From Cordylochernes scorpioides (taxonomy: Eukaryota; Arthropoda; Arachnida; Pseudoscorpiones; Chernetidae), in assembly GCA_030710605.1 (NCBI GenBank), contig CP092882.1, positions 15,498,062 through 15,562,061 on the forward strand: DNA of 64,000 nt. The letters run 5' to 3'. The notes under the pieces are model-generated. The model saw only the letters and a list, made by a program, of their open reading frames with translations, did no database searches and was not told where the DNA came from. Below, one piece after another: positions 41,132-52,027 of the stretch (position 1 is its first letter; each line of letters begins with the position of its first letter). Position numbers and translations under genes: made by a program.

Positions 41132-42541
41132 GTGACAATAATAAAAAAACAAAAAAGAAGTGCAATTTCGCTAGAAACCAAAATTATAATTCTCGATTGC
41201 TTGGCGAAAGGAGAAAGATCAACAGCAATAGGTAAACGTTATAATTTAGGCGAATCTACTATAAGAGCAATAAAAAAAAATGAAGCGGCAATAAGAAGAT
41301 CAGTCAGATCTGGTACAAATTTGAGTTCTAAAATTTCATCATATTCAAGAGGCACTTTAATAGAAAAAACAGAAAAGGCTCTCGTAATTTGGATTGAAGA
41401 TTTAACTCAAAAAAGAATTCCGTTAGAAGGACATTTAATCAAGATGAAAGCCCTTAAATTTTACAAGGAGTTAAAAGAATCAGAGCCATCTACATCTTCA
41501 CGTGAAAGTAATCCACAATTCTCTGCCAGCACAGGGTGGTTCACTGGTTTTATAAAAAGACATTCTTTTCATAATCTAAAAATAAAAGGTGAGGTGGCTT
41601 CTGCAGATGAAGAAGCTGCTAGAAAATATCCTGAAAAGTTGGCTAAAATTATTAAAGATGGAGGATATTGTGCCCATCAAATCTTCAATGCTGATGAAAC
41701 AGGATTGTTTTGGAAAAAAATGCCAAACCGTACTTACATTGCAAAGTCCGAAAAAAATGCCAGTGGTTTTAAAGCTGCTAAAGATCGAGTTACTTTATTG
41801 CTGTGCAGCAATGCATCTGGCGATCGAATGTTAAAACCGCTGCTTGTAAATCGATCTTTAAAACCACGTGCATTAAAAGGAAAAGACTTAAATACACTGC
41901 CCGTACATTGGATGGAAAACAAGAAGGCCTGGGTAACAACGGCCATTTTCACTGAATGGTTCAATAAATGCTTCGTACCCGAAGTAGAAAATTATATGAA
42001 AGAGATGGGTTTCGAATTTAAGATCTTATTAATTCTTGACAATGCACCAGGTCATCCAAACTTAGAACATCAAAATATAAAGGTAGTTTTTTTCCCTCCA
42101 AACACAACGAGCCTAATTCAACCATTAGATCAGGGAATTATTTCAACATTTAAAAAATATTATGTAAAATTCACTTTCCAATTCATTTTCGATAAACTGG
42201 AATCCGATACAATAACAGTTACTGAATTTTGGAAACAATTTAATATCTTGAACTGTATAGATTATGTTGCGTTAGCAATTGCCGAGATAAAATCACAAAC
42301 TTTAAATGCATGTTGGAAAGCTGCTTGGCCTGAATGCGTATCAAAGAGAAATGAATCAAATAGAACAACAATAGTAACATCAGATATTATTTCAATTGCT
42401 AAGGAAATAGGTGGGGAAGGTTTTGATGATTTTGGCGAGCATGATATAGAAGAATTGCTTGTGGACGAAGCCCTAAATGATGATGATATTTTGGAAAGTA
42501 TGGTAGATACTACTAAAGATTTCGAAACAGTGTGTAGATAG
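41132..42541 (+). CDS. Tigger/pogo transposase (469 aa open frame)
   Basis: The N-terminus has a Psq/CENP-B-type helix-turn-helix (ISLETKIIILDCLAKGERST, then KRYNLGESTIRAIKK), followed by a second CENP-B DNA-binding domain (KALVIWIEDLTQKRIPLEG, then TGWFTGFIKRHSFHNLKIKG). The DDE core has D in NADETGLFWKKMP (~187), D in LILDNAPGHP (~302) and D in IQPLDQGI (~331), with 29 residues between the last two: the pogo DD29-30D spacing. All catalytic residues are intact. The frame stops after TVCR, where homologous sequence continues in other frames to 42891, so the acidic tail is truncated. Activity is possible but uncertain. Confidence 0.85.
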   Translation: MTIIKKQKRSAISLETKIIILDCLAKGERSTAIGKRYNLGESTIRAIKKNEAAIRRSVRSGTNLSSKISSYSRGTLIEKTEKALVIWIEDLTQKRIPLEGHLIKMKALKFYKELKESEPSTSSRESNPQFSASTGWFTGFIKRHSFHNLKIKGEVASADEEAARKYPEKLAKIIKDGGYCAHQIFNADETGLFWKKMPNRTYIAKSEKNASGFKAAKDRVTLLLCSNASGDRMLKPLLVNRSLKPRALKGKDLNTLPVHWMENKKAWVTTAIFTEWFNKCFVPEVENYMKEMGFEFKILLILDNAPGHPNLEHQNIKVVFFPPNTTSLIQPLDQGIISTFKKYYVKFTFQFIFDKLESDTITVTEFWKQFNILNCIDYVALAIAEIKSQTLNACWKAAWPECVSKRNESNRTTIVTSDIISIAKEIGGEGFDDFGEHDIEELLVDEALNDDDILESMVDTTKDFETVCR

Positions 42542-42891
42542 CGAACTGGAAGATGTTACTCCACTGGACGAAAAATTACTTCGGGAAGGCCTTCAACTTT
42601 CCGGTAAATTGGAAATTTTTTTTTATTCAAAATGATAATGACGTAGAACGCGCCTTAAAATTCCAACGTGATCTGAAATTTTGTATGTCTGGCTACAGAG
42701 AACTCTACAAAGAACTAGTCAAGCCATCACAGCGTTTGATTACTGACTACCTTGTCAAAGAAAAAAAAATCACTGAAGTTCCTAAAGAAGCATTACCATG
42801 TAGATCTGATGACGTAATTTTATCTTCAAGTGATGAAAGTGATCTTGCACCAATCCACAAACGGGTTCGAACATTATCAGACAGCAAATAA
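42542..42891 (+). pseudogene. Tigger transposase C-terminal tail, frameshifted
   Basis: After the TAG at 42539, DSELEDVTPLDEKLL and GLQLSGKLEIFF continue the protein. After a T-run (42618-42627) the frame changes again to NDNDVERALKFQRDLKF, then SSSDESDLAPIHKRVRTLS, and a stop at 42889. The non-catalytic tail is degraded. Confidence 0.6.
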
Positions 42892-43227
42892 TGATGAAAA
42901 CATTCTTAATATGATTTTAAATAAAGTTTTGTTTATGTTTTTTTTTTTACATATTAAGTTTTGTTTTTGTTATTAACACACATATGTGCCATTTATTAAA
43001 ATATGATGAGAAAAAAATTAAATCTTATTATTTATAAATCTTTTTTTATGCGATTTCTGGTGCATTTTTAAAACTTTATTTAGGTTTTATGCGATTTTTT
43101 AAATAAATGGAACGTATCCATCATTTTACATATAAATGTATGTCTTTTTTGTGCGATTTTTTTATGCGGATTCCCCTGGAACGCATCTACCGCATAAAAA
43201 AAGAACCAAGTGTATAATGAATACTTT

Positions 43228-43490
43228 GCTACATAGTTCCTACCCTATGGGAGCTGTGACCCATAGCTTGCAAATATTGTAGATACTGACATGGATCTAA
43301 ATTACTTCTGCTATGTATTCCTTTAGTCTTGAAACTTTGTCCCTAGTAGGTTCTCATCTTTTCTCTTGCGTCGTGAATAGCAGCTTCGGCGTTGTATCGT
43401 CAAAAGAAACATCGTCTTCTTGTAGGGAAGTCTTGACTTTGACACGACGCTGGAATCCTGAAGCCAGTGTGTGTTTTGAAAATATAAACC
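43228..43490 (+). repeat. dispersed repeat, copy 2
   Basis: Pairs with 28682-28960 (aaatattgtagatactgaca, cgtcgtgaa/cggcgtgaa, ggaatcctg). It directly abuts the Tigger element on the left and a DD37D element on the right. Confidence 0.55.
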
Positions 43491-43506
43491 TGTATATATA
43501 TATATA

Positions 43507-44345
43507 CAGGGTGTACCAGGTAAATTGAGACTAACTTTGACAGTCCATAAAACAAAAACTACTTGAGATTAAAAACTTGTTTTTTTTTTCATTACGTAGC
43601 CATATTCATGTAAAATGCAACAGTACATGTGTCTTTTTCTCTGACGAAAAGAACTTTGACGTGGACCAAAAGGTAAATCCCAGGAATGATCGCTGGATCT
43701 GTAAAGACCCCTCAGAGATACCTGTCGTGATGCACACGAAATTTCCTGCCTCCGTAATGGTCCTTGGCGTTATCAGCAGTGAAGGTGATGTCATGCCTCC
43801 CCATTTCTTTGAGAAGGGCCTTAGGATGAACGCTGACACCTACATCAATGTTCTGGAGACCGTTGTGAAGCCTTGGATGGACATGGTGGCCGCAGGAAGG
43901 AAGTATGTCTTCCAACAGGACTCAGCTCCAGCCCATGAGGCAAAAAAGACACAATCGTGGCTGACACTTAACGTCACTAGTCACTGGGGTCCTGATATTT
44001 GGCCCCCTAACTCTCCAGATTGCAATCCCCTCGACTACTATGTATGGGGCGTTGTTGAGAGAGATGTCAACAAAGCTCCTCATACCACCATCCAGTCTGT
44101 CAAGAAAGCAGTTCACACGGTGATGACCCAAATGGACAAGGTCATCGTCGCCAAGGCCTGTGCTTCATTCCGCACTCGCCTCGAGACTGTTGTAACTAAT
44201 AATGGAAACTTCATTGAATAAATAAAAACTATATCCTTTTATCTACTACTGTGTCAAATTTCATTCGGATATTTTAATTTTTACCTGCAAAAAATTTCAG
44301 TTAAAATACCATTGTTGAAATTCCCAATTTACCCGGTACTCCCTG
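43507..44345 (+). mobile_element. DD37D (maT-like) element, internally deleted
   Basis: TA-flanked. The ends CAGGGTGTACCAGGTAAATT and, inverted, CAGGGAGTACCGGGTAAATT form terminal repeats of about 24 bp. At 839 bp it is shorter than expected for this family (about 1.3 kb) because the N-terminal half of the transposase is missing. Confidence 0.85.
43577..44221 (+). pseudogene. DD37D transposase, N-terminally truncated
   Basis: An open frame of 214 codons starts in unrelated residues (MFFFSLRSH). At about residue 18 it enters the catalytic domain: VFFSDEKNFDVDQ (first D), FQQDSAPAHEAKKTQ (second D) and NSPDCNPLDYYVWG (third D). I count 37 residues between the last two. It ends normally (NNGNFIE then TAA). 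The DNA-binding N-terminus is deleted, so it should not bind its own ends although the catalytic core is complete. Confidence 0.85.
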
Positions 44346-44926
44346 TATAATATATAAAATACCTTTTGCTACAATAGTATATATTTGGTTGTTGAGGTAC
44401 AACCTGCACCACACTGACGAGGGCCAACAGCCCGAAACGCGTTCGTGGTGGTCTTTTCTTGATTTAACAAGGAAATGGGTTGGCCAAATATCAGGAAACA
44501 GGTTAAATCAACGTTTAGTTGATATCTGTTCTACTAGATGGCGCTCTGCCATCTAAAAATTTAACGTGGTCAGGATATTCCTTTTATCGATTTTAATATA
44601 ATATCTAAACTCATAGCCAAAACTTGAGGTAGTGTGAAGACTCTGATGTCCATAAATGAAACATTCTACGTTGCTGCGGTGATACTGAACATAGATTCTG
44701 TGAACTCCGACCTGGGAGATAACAGTGTGGTGATAAATGTTTCAAGGGCACCTGACTTTCTCTCTTACTTTATATCGTCTGCCTTTTGTTTGTTTTCATT
44801 CACTCTCTAGTGTATTGTATACATAGCTCGTGTTTACATTTCTGCACTATCTATCTCTCATAGTAGTGTTACTTCCTCTTCTAAATATGTTTATAGCTAA
44901 ATAACATTAGATTGTTCTACAAACAG
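44346..44926. other. intergenic DNA with hammerhead-like motif
   Basis: Apart from the motif at 44407-44450 no gene is supported. Confidence 0.5.
44405..44451 (+). ncRNA. hammerhead-ribozyme-like motif 2
   Basis: CTGACGA (44414-44420), stem II GGGC/GCCC (44421-44424 with 44430-44433) and GAAA (44434-44437). Stem I CACCAC (44407-44412) pairs perfectly with GTGGTG (44445-44450). Stem III would be a 2-bp AC/GT helix before a GTT cleavage-type triplet. All three elements of a type-I hammerhead with minimal stem III are present, as in PLE hammerheads. No PLE coding sequence is seen just upstream. Confidence 0.55.
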
Positions 44927-45081
44927 GGTGTAGAACAACAGCCTGTTACTGGAAATATCTTTATTTACGGGGCTGCTAACCAAAATAGATGGTTTTTGAG
45001 CCCAAATGGCATCGTGAAGCGGAATATATACAAAGCATTATGTCCAGGCTGGGGACAAGATCTCCGTCAGAGAAGAGGCAG
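44927..45081 (+). CDS. possible exon of unknown gene
   Basis: After ctacaaacag an open frame reads GVEQQPVTGNIFIYGAANQN then RWFLSPNG and KALCPGWGQDLRQRRGR to gcag|gttatg. Composition is coding-like but the donor is weak and no domain is recognised. It may belong to a further unit of the lectin-like gene or to an unrelated gene. Confidence 0.2.
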
Positions 45082-45309
45082 GTTATGCCGGATTGGGTCC
45101 GCGGAGAGTCATTCACAGCCTATTAACTATTTACATACGTTGATAATTATTTATAGATTTTATTTATTTTATTCAAAGGGGGACAATATTAGGAGATTCA
45201 AGAGATTTGTGTTCCAACCGAATTACTACACATATCTCATCTCTAGATGTATATACATAGTTTAAAGTCAAAGTTAACATAAGCACATAAATTTGTTGTT
45301 GACATAAAT

Positions 45310-45410
45310 ATGTTGTTATACCTTGAAAAAGGTTAGTGTTCAGCTAAACACACACACAACTGAAATATTGGTAAATAAATCATTTCTTTGATCCAATATA
45401 TGCTTTTTTA
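45310..45410 (+). repeat. copy of the PLE-type 3'-end repeat
   Basis: Shares acctt-gaaaaaggtt, caactgaaatattgg, taaataaat and tgatccaatatatgc with the right arm of the palindrome at 51820-52027; here it is single and not palindromic. Confidence 0.45.
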
Positions 45411-45837
45411 ATTTAAAATTCTTTAACTTAAAGAAACGTTTTAGCAATCGTCTATTGATGCTCAAGTCGACAATGTCAACATCTAGCTCTTTCTCAAGAC
45501 TCTCTTTCAGAACGTACAGTTCAAATATGAAGCCTATAAAAATCAATAATAGTAGATTATATAAAGGCAGATGGAAAAATTTGGCTTGTCAAAGACAAAG
45601 CCGGGAACGATATAGGCTAACAAGCCCTTGCGTCCCCTGTACTCTGCTTCTAGATTTACAAAATTTATTTTTTGATTAAAATCAGCGGGAGAAGAAAACC
45701 CCCAGATCAAGCCCCGCAAAGAGACAATGAAGTGTAGATAAGGTTTGCCCCAGAGACGGTTTGTTTATTATTTTCAAATATGATACAATGAATTATATAA
45801 TTAATATTTACACACAAAAAGAAGCTATATATAGTTA

Positions 45838-46080
45838 AAGAAAACAGAAAAGAAAAGAAAAGAAAAGAGAAAAAAAAAAGAAGAACAAAGAAAAAAGAAA
45901 AATAAAAACAAAAACAAAATAAATGAATATATAAAGAAACAGAAGAAAAGGAAATTTAAATATTATTATATTTATATAAATTTTTCAAAATATTTAACAA
46001 AATCTATATACAACAAAGAAAATAAATATTTTAAAGGACAAAAATGAAAGATTAGATATATAAACAAAAAAGATCAATAG
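45838..46080. repeat. A-rich low-complexity tract
   Basis: Runs of (A)nG such as aaaagaaaagaaaag. It lies next to the LINE-A 3' end. Confidence 0.7.
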
Positions 46081-46153
46081 TTATAAGAAATAATTATTTA
46101 TTTACTCTTTTTTTTTCCAGAATTAAACATAAATATAACATAAACATTACTGA

Positions 46154-49100
46154 TTAAATATTTTTAATAGAGTCATAAATTTCTTGGCAAAACAACTCCA
46201 ATTCTGATTTATAGGTATAAATTATATGGGGAAGATTAGGATGCAGAGTTTTTAAAAAATTGGGGCGTGTATTATTAAAATATGTACAAGAAAATAATAA
46301 ATGGGCATGATCTGGTAATGATAGTGAACATAGACAGGGGGAGGGAATTTTAATTTTGAACCTATTGTAGTATGAAGGAAAGGGACCATGACCTGTAAGG
46401 AAGTAATTTAAATAGCCATTACCTAAAATTCTTCTATTATTTACAAATCTCAACCATTTATATAGAGACCTACCATTAACAGATTTATCCCAAAGGTCCT
46501 GCCATAAACCAAGAATTTCTTTTTTATAAAAATTTTTCATATAGGATTTAGGTATTGGAATGGGTTGGTACGGGGCTGGATATTGATATGCTTCTTTGGC
46601 CAGCTTATCCGCTTGTTCATTACCTATTGTACCTATATGGGATTTAACCCAATAAAACCTAATTAATTTATTTTTTTGCCTAATGATATTAATTAATAAT
46701 TTGGTTCTCATTATTGTCCAAGTCTTAGATAATGGGCTATTGATGGCTAAAAGAGATGATAAGCTATCGGAAGCAATATGTACAGATTTAAATTTATTGT
46801 TATCTTCGAACCATTCTAAAGCTTTAAATATTGCAAGATTTTCTGCTTGAAAAACACTATTATAATAGAATAATAATATAGGATCTTTCACAAATAAAAA
46901 TATTGTCATAAATTGCATACCACCCCGCACCAACACCATTTTCTGATTTGGAACCGTCCGTATAAATTATCAAATCATTAGTAGTTGGAAGTTCCTTTGT
47001 AAAATTAATAATTTCATGGTCAGCAGGATCACAAAAATAGTTTAGGGAGGGAATATCCAAAACATTACTATTAGGTCCCATTTTCAAAATATTTATTGGT
47101 CTATTGAGACAGGTTATCTTAGATTCAAAATTTAAAACCAATTCTATCGGTATCAATCCCGAAAGAAATAATGCTGCATCAGTGCTTAAGGTATTGTATC
47201 CCCTACATATGGCCAAAGCAAAAGGTCTCTGAGTAGATCTTAAAATTTTGATTAAAGATTTATTATTATCCCCATACCCCCACCAAACCCTTGCACCATA
47301 AACAATAGCCCTTTCAAAGCCTGCTATATAGATTCTTTTGATAACAGCTGGGGATAAACCCCAGTTTAATGTTGATATTTTCCGTATTTCCCTACCCTTT
47401 CTACCCATCTTATTCTTAACATACTTAGCATGATCTATCCAATTTAAAAACCTATTAATCACAATACGCAAAATTTTTACATTATTCCTAAATTTTATAC
47501 AACTATTATTAATCTTAATTACAGGATTTCGTACCCCACCTTTTCCCAAACCCTTATTTAAACCTGGAGGGGCTATATATAAAGCCGAACATTTGTCTAC
47601 TGAAATGCCTAACCTATTTTTTTTAAGCCATATTGAAATAAGATCAAGAATATATTATTACAAATTTTTTCCAATTTAAATCTACTGTTTTCACAGCAGA
47701 TTAATAACAAATCATCGGCATAAGCAAATAGTTTTGTATCTAAGTCCTTTAAAATATAAAAAATAGAATCCAATAAAACTAGCCACAACAAAGGACCACT
47801 ATTACTGCCTTGAGGGCAACCTTTATTTATTGTTAAAGGCTCAGCCATACTCTTAGGGGAAATTTCTGAGTATGTTTTCCTATTACTTAAAAAACTCAAA
47901 TAAAAATTTAGAATATAAGAGGGAATATTCATATTTTTTGCAGCTTGTAATATAAGATCATATGAAGCATTATCAAATGCCCCTTCTATATCTAATGAAA
48001 CTATTATAGAGTGTTTTTTCAAGTGCCTATTTTCCCTAACTAAATTAAAAATGTCATCAATAATATCTACACTTGATTTTCCCCACCTAAAACCATACTG
48101 AAAACTGCTTAGACAAGAAGAATTTTGAAAAAGATAATATGTTCTATTTACAATAATTTTATCTAAAATCTTACCCATTATATTTAATAAAGAAATTGGC
48201 CTAACAGAATTGAGCATTGAAGGGTCCTTATTGGGCTTCCTAAGAAAAATAATTTTACTAATTTTCCAATTATCAGGAAAATAACCTATTTGTAGACAAG
48301 AATTGTATAAATTTAATAATACATTTGGGTATAGATTATTTAAGTAATAAAGAGGATTTCGCATAATTCCATCCGGTCCGGGTGCTTTTTTAGTGCCCAT
48401 AAATTTCAGAGCTGAGTAAATTTCAGTTTTTGTAATAGGTTTAAAAGGAAATTTATCAATGAATTTTATTGTCTGTAAATTTTCAGAATCTAAACCAAAT
48501 TTTGTATTTATATAATACTCAAAACTTTCTTCAGTTGTCAGAGTAAAAGAACTATCAGTTTTTCGGAAGGAATTAAAGGTAAAGGGTCTACACATTTTTT
48601 TATTAATTATTTTAAAAGGGGAGGTAAAAGGATTGTTTATAGAAACTTTATTGAATAGTTCTCTAAAATATGTGTTTTTAAATTTTCTAATCTGTTTCTT
48701 ATATAAAGCTAATGTTCTTTGAAAATTTTTAAATCTATATGTTCGTAAATCTTGATTATTTACTGTTTTTTTATATAGTCGTTTAAGGGCCATAGTTTTC
48801 TTTTTCAAAATATCTAAGCTATAATGCCACCAAGGGCTATATCTTTTTTTAGGTAGATGTAAACCAGCTTTCCTAACTAGGGATGTACAGTTTTTTTAAA
48901 CATTATCTTCAATCAAAGTAACTTGCTGATCTATGGCATTTTTTGTTATGACTAGATTATCTAAAAGTTTAAAATTTAGAAAATGTTTTCTACATGCCTT
49001 AATAAATTTTTTATAGTAGTTAATATTAACATTGTATCTAATAGATCTGCTAAAAACTAAATCTTTACGAGGTAAACAGTTAAATTTCAATAAAATAGCT

Positions 49101-49726
49101 ATATGATCACTAAGACTAGAAAAAGGATTTGCCTGCCATTCTAAATTATCTAAGATATTTGCTGAACAATAAGTAAAATCAATACAAGATTGTGTCCTAT
49201 TGTTGTCAAAAGTAAAAGTATTAGGATCAGAAACTAAAAGTAAATCATTTGTAAAAATAAAATCATATAACGAATCCCCCCGACTATCTGTAATATCCCC
49301 TCCAAAAAGAGAATTATGCGCATTAAAGTCCCCCATTATTATATTATTATATGAATATTTTCTAATATTATTTGTCAAATTTATCAAAAGATTTGTAAAG
49401 ATACTGTGATCTTGACTTAAATCTAAAGGAGGAACATAACAATTAAATATTTGTAACTTAAAATCATTAGGACATGAAATCTGTAGCCCAATATGAAAAT
49501 CTGTGGTCTCGGAACAAAAAACTCTATGTCTGGGATTTATCAAACTAATAATCTTATTGTTTTTATTTACTATTCTATGCCAAGATAATAATTTACTGTT
49601 ACATCTATCTGGAGGAATCTCCTGAAGTAAGATAACATCAGCGTCTATTTGCGTCGCATGATGGATTAAATGATCGACTGCTATATAACCCCTCCCAACA
49701 TTCTGAGAAATAATTTTAAAAGTCAT
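46154..49726 (-). pseudogene. LINE-A: endonuclease, RT, RNase H (broken)
   Basis: Minus strand. The APE endonuclease is at 49726-48896 (MTFKIISQNVGRGYI, LLQEIPPDRC, GDFNAHNSLFGG, SLSDHIAILLKF). RT follows in the same frame after one in-frame TAA (48896), with GTKKAPGPDGI, GFRWGKSS, SLDIEGAFDNA, GCPQGSNSGP and FAYADDLLLIC near 47720. After a shift at 47609 comes the connection (KILRIVINRFLNWIDH), then RNase H, IYTDGSKSENGVGAGW. After a second shift near 46900 it continues HIASDSLSSLLA and VKSHIGTIGNEQADKLA. The order EN-RT-RNH indicates an I/LOA-type LINE. One stop and two frameshifts inactivate it. Confidence 0.88.
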
Positions 49727-50186
49727 TTAACAACTTTTGGGGCAAAAAATATATTTAATTATCTCAATTACAAACCCAAATATTTTTTTTATGAGAAGAA
49801 CATCAACATAATGCATGATTACGGCAGTCCAAGCTTCCCTGACAAAAATTCACTAAAAAAAGTTAAATATTCCAAAAGATATCCCGGTATACAAATTGCT
49901 AGATGTGTAACAAACATGTGTATAAAAAAGCAATGCTTAATTCTAAGGTTTAAAATTTTTTTAAGAGAAAAGCTGCAAAAGCAAATTGGGAGAACTGGTG
50001 CCATTTAGCCATTTTCAAAATTTGATTGTGAAAAAGTAAATATATGAAAAAATAAGGACAAATATGAAGAAAAAGAATTATTAAATGTGTTACAAGAATA
50101 TATATAAGAAAGCAAAATATATAAAGGCAAAAAAAAAAACCTTGAGAAATAGCTAAATTATAATACAATATAATGCGGCTTATGAT
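49727..50186. other. AT-rich DNA upstream of LINE-A
   Basis: No ORF1-like protein (no CCHC Gag knuckles) is seen, so LINE-A is either 5'-truncated here or ORF1 is lost. Confidence 0.5.
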
Positions 50187-50292
50187 TGTAAAACGACATT
50201 TGAAATTTATCCCGCATGTGTTTCTTTTGAACAAAAAATCGGAATTTATTTTTTGAGGAGAAATAATGATTATTTCTAACCTCAGGGATGAA
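50187..50292 (+). repeat. inverted-repeat arm, left
   Basis: gtaaaacgacatttgaaa, cccgcatgtgtttctttt and ggaatttattttttgaggag are mirrored at 51545-51650, bracketing a LINE fragment. Confidence 0.7.
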
Positions 50293-50305
50293 TTACCGGC
50301 TTAAT

Positions 50306-51439
50306 ACATATGCACGGCAAACAAAAGATTCCAATGGGAACTCCAAACTTCATAATAAAACCGGTGGAAGAAGTAAAAATTTTAGGTATAAAATTTTCTA
50401 ATCACAGAATTATGTCAAAAATTAACTTCACACCACATATTAATGATATTTTTTTGTAAAACCAACCGTATGAAAAATCTGTTATTTTCACTCTGTGGGA
50501 AAATGTGGGGATTGGATGCTAAAAAAACATTAATTTTATATAAAACTCTTTTCAGACCAATACTAACCTATGGATCTGAAATATGGCATAGATTTATTAA
50601 TAAAAGAAGTAAGCAAAGATTAAACTCTCAGCAATATCAGATTCTTCTTTGGGTAGTGAGAGCCTATAAAACGACCTCATCAAATTGTATTCATAGTTTG
50701 GCAAAAATACCTATTCTCACAGATCACATAGAATCGTTGATAATAAAATACGAATTGGCCAATTTATCAAAAGAAGAAATTAATTTATTTAGACCGCATG
50801 CCCCAACTATAATTCATAACTTCATAGAATCAAGAATGGCTGAAACAATAGGTAACACTAATGAAACATTCCGAAAAATTTTCCCATTTGGAATTCCTTT
50901 TTATTTTCGTCCGAATTTTTATAACTCACAGTTCATCACAAATCATGGTAATTTTGGAGAATTTCTTTCGAAAATCGGGGCAACGGATGATCCTAGCTGC
51001 TTCTGTGGAAAAGAAAACCAATACTCAATACATTTATTATTAGAATGTCCGATATTTCACAGCTACAGAAGTAATCATTTTTATCCCATCGAAGAAATTT
51101 GCAAATTTGTATATAACAAAGACACTTATGTAAAATTCAATAATTTTTGTAAATTCATTTTAGATTTTCTCTTCTGTTTGAGAAAACCATCGTTTCAGTT
51201 TAATTGTGTTTTTAGTCGGTTATTGAGTTGTATATAATGAATTGTATATAGGTTTCAAAATAATTCATTTTAGATTTTCTCTTCTATTTTAGAATACCAT
51301 CGTTTAAGTTTCAATTATGTTTTTAGTCCGGTTATTAAATTGTATAAAATTAATTGTATATAAGTTCCTAAAATGTATTTAGGCGCAAGTATCCCGAGCT
51401 GGGATATCGCGTCCGATATGTCAAATAAAATAAATAAGA
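50306..51439 (+). pseudogene. LINE-B: 5'-truncated R1-like LINE 3' end
   Basis: Encodes the post-RT region (VEEVKILGIKFSNHRI, then a frame change near 50450, then MKNLLFSLCGKMWGLDAKKT, YGSEIWHRFINKR and NHGNFGEFLSKIGATDD). It ends with the Cys/His knuckle CFCGKENQYSIHLLLEC. It aligns with residues ~740-990 of the intact LINE at 53829. The 3' UTR also matches (ggatatcgcgt followed by aaataaataa). A ~108-bp stretch of the end (near 51156-51262) is duplicated in tandem. Confidence 0.85.
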
Positions 51440-51543
51440 TGAAGTATGAAAATATGAATTGTGAAGAGCAATGATAAATCCCTGGACACTTTCATTTTTC
51501 CGTTTATCATTGCTTTTCACAATTCATCTTTTCATACTTCATC
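51438..51543. repeat. perfect-type hairpin
   Basis: atgaagtatgaaaatatgaa, ttgtgaagagcaatgataaa is mirrored by tttatcattgcttttcac and ttcatcttttcatacttcat with a loop of about 25 nt. Confidence 0.75.
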
Positions 51544-51544
51544 C

Positions 51545-51650
51545 CTGAGCTTAGAAAATAATCGTTATTTCTCCTCAAAAATAAATTCCGATTTTTCGTT
51601 TAAAAGAAACACATGCGGGGTAATTTTCAAATGTCGTTTTACAAATAGCT
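51545..51650 (-). repeat. inverted-repeat arm, right
   Basis: Mirror of 50187-50292; see that entry. Confidence 0.7.
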
Positions 51651-51819
51651 AAATGTTGAAGACGACATTAAAGACTTATCTAAATGATTGTGGATTGAAA
51701 TACAAATCACTCAGTTCCAAATTTGAATGTAAATCCTTTCTTTCGAATAAACCTTTTTGTGGGAAAATATATTTTTTTCTTCAAATTTCAGAAGATAATA
51801 TAGTCTTCAATTAAAAAGG

Positions 51820-52027
51820 CATATATTGGATCAAAATATCATTTATTTAACCAATATTTCAGTTGGTTGAACGCCAACCTTCATTAAGGTATTATAACAT
51901 ATTAATGTGTGTCAAACTGAGTTTGTTGTTGACACACATTAAATATGTTATAATACCTTGATAAAGGTTGGATTTCAGCCAACTGAAATATTGGTAAAAT
52001 AAATTATAATTTGATCCAATATATGTA
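51820..52027. repeat. 207-bp palindrome of PLE-type 3' ends
   Basis: Left catatattggatcaaaat, ccaatatttcagttgg and aaggtattataacatatt mirror right aatatgttataatacctt, ccaactgaaatattgg and tttgatccaatatatg around a short centre near 51920. The right arm contains ttgataaaggttgg then ccaactgaaat, a stem followed by GAAA in hammerhead-like order. The ends point outward. Confidence 0.75.

Larger units (their letters stand above)
40516..43212 (+). mobile_element. pogo/Tigger-type DNA transposon
   Basis: The ends share an inverted repeat: CACTCGTTCTCTTTTTATGC on the left, and CACTTGGTTC then TTTTTTTATGCGG on the right (reverse complement). ATGCGGT/ATGCGATTT words recur in the subterminal region. 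TA follows the right end; the left flank has no clear TA. One transposase gene with C-terminal lesions lies inside. Confidence 0.8.
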
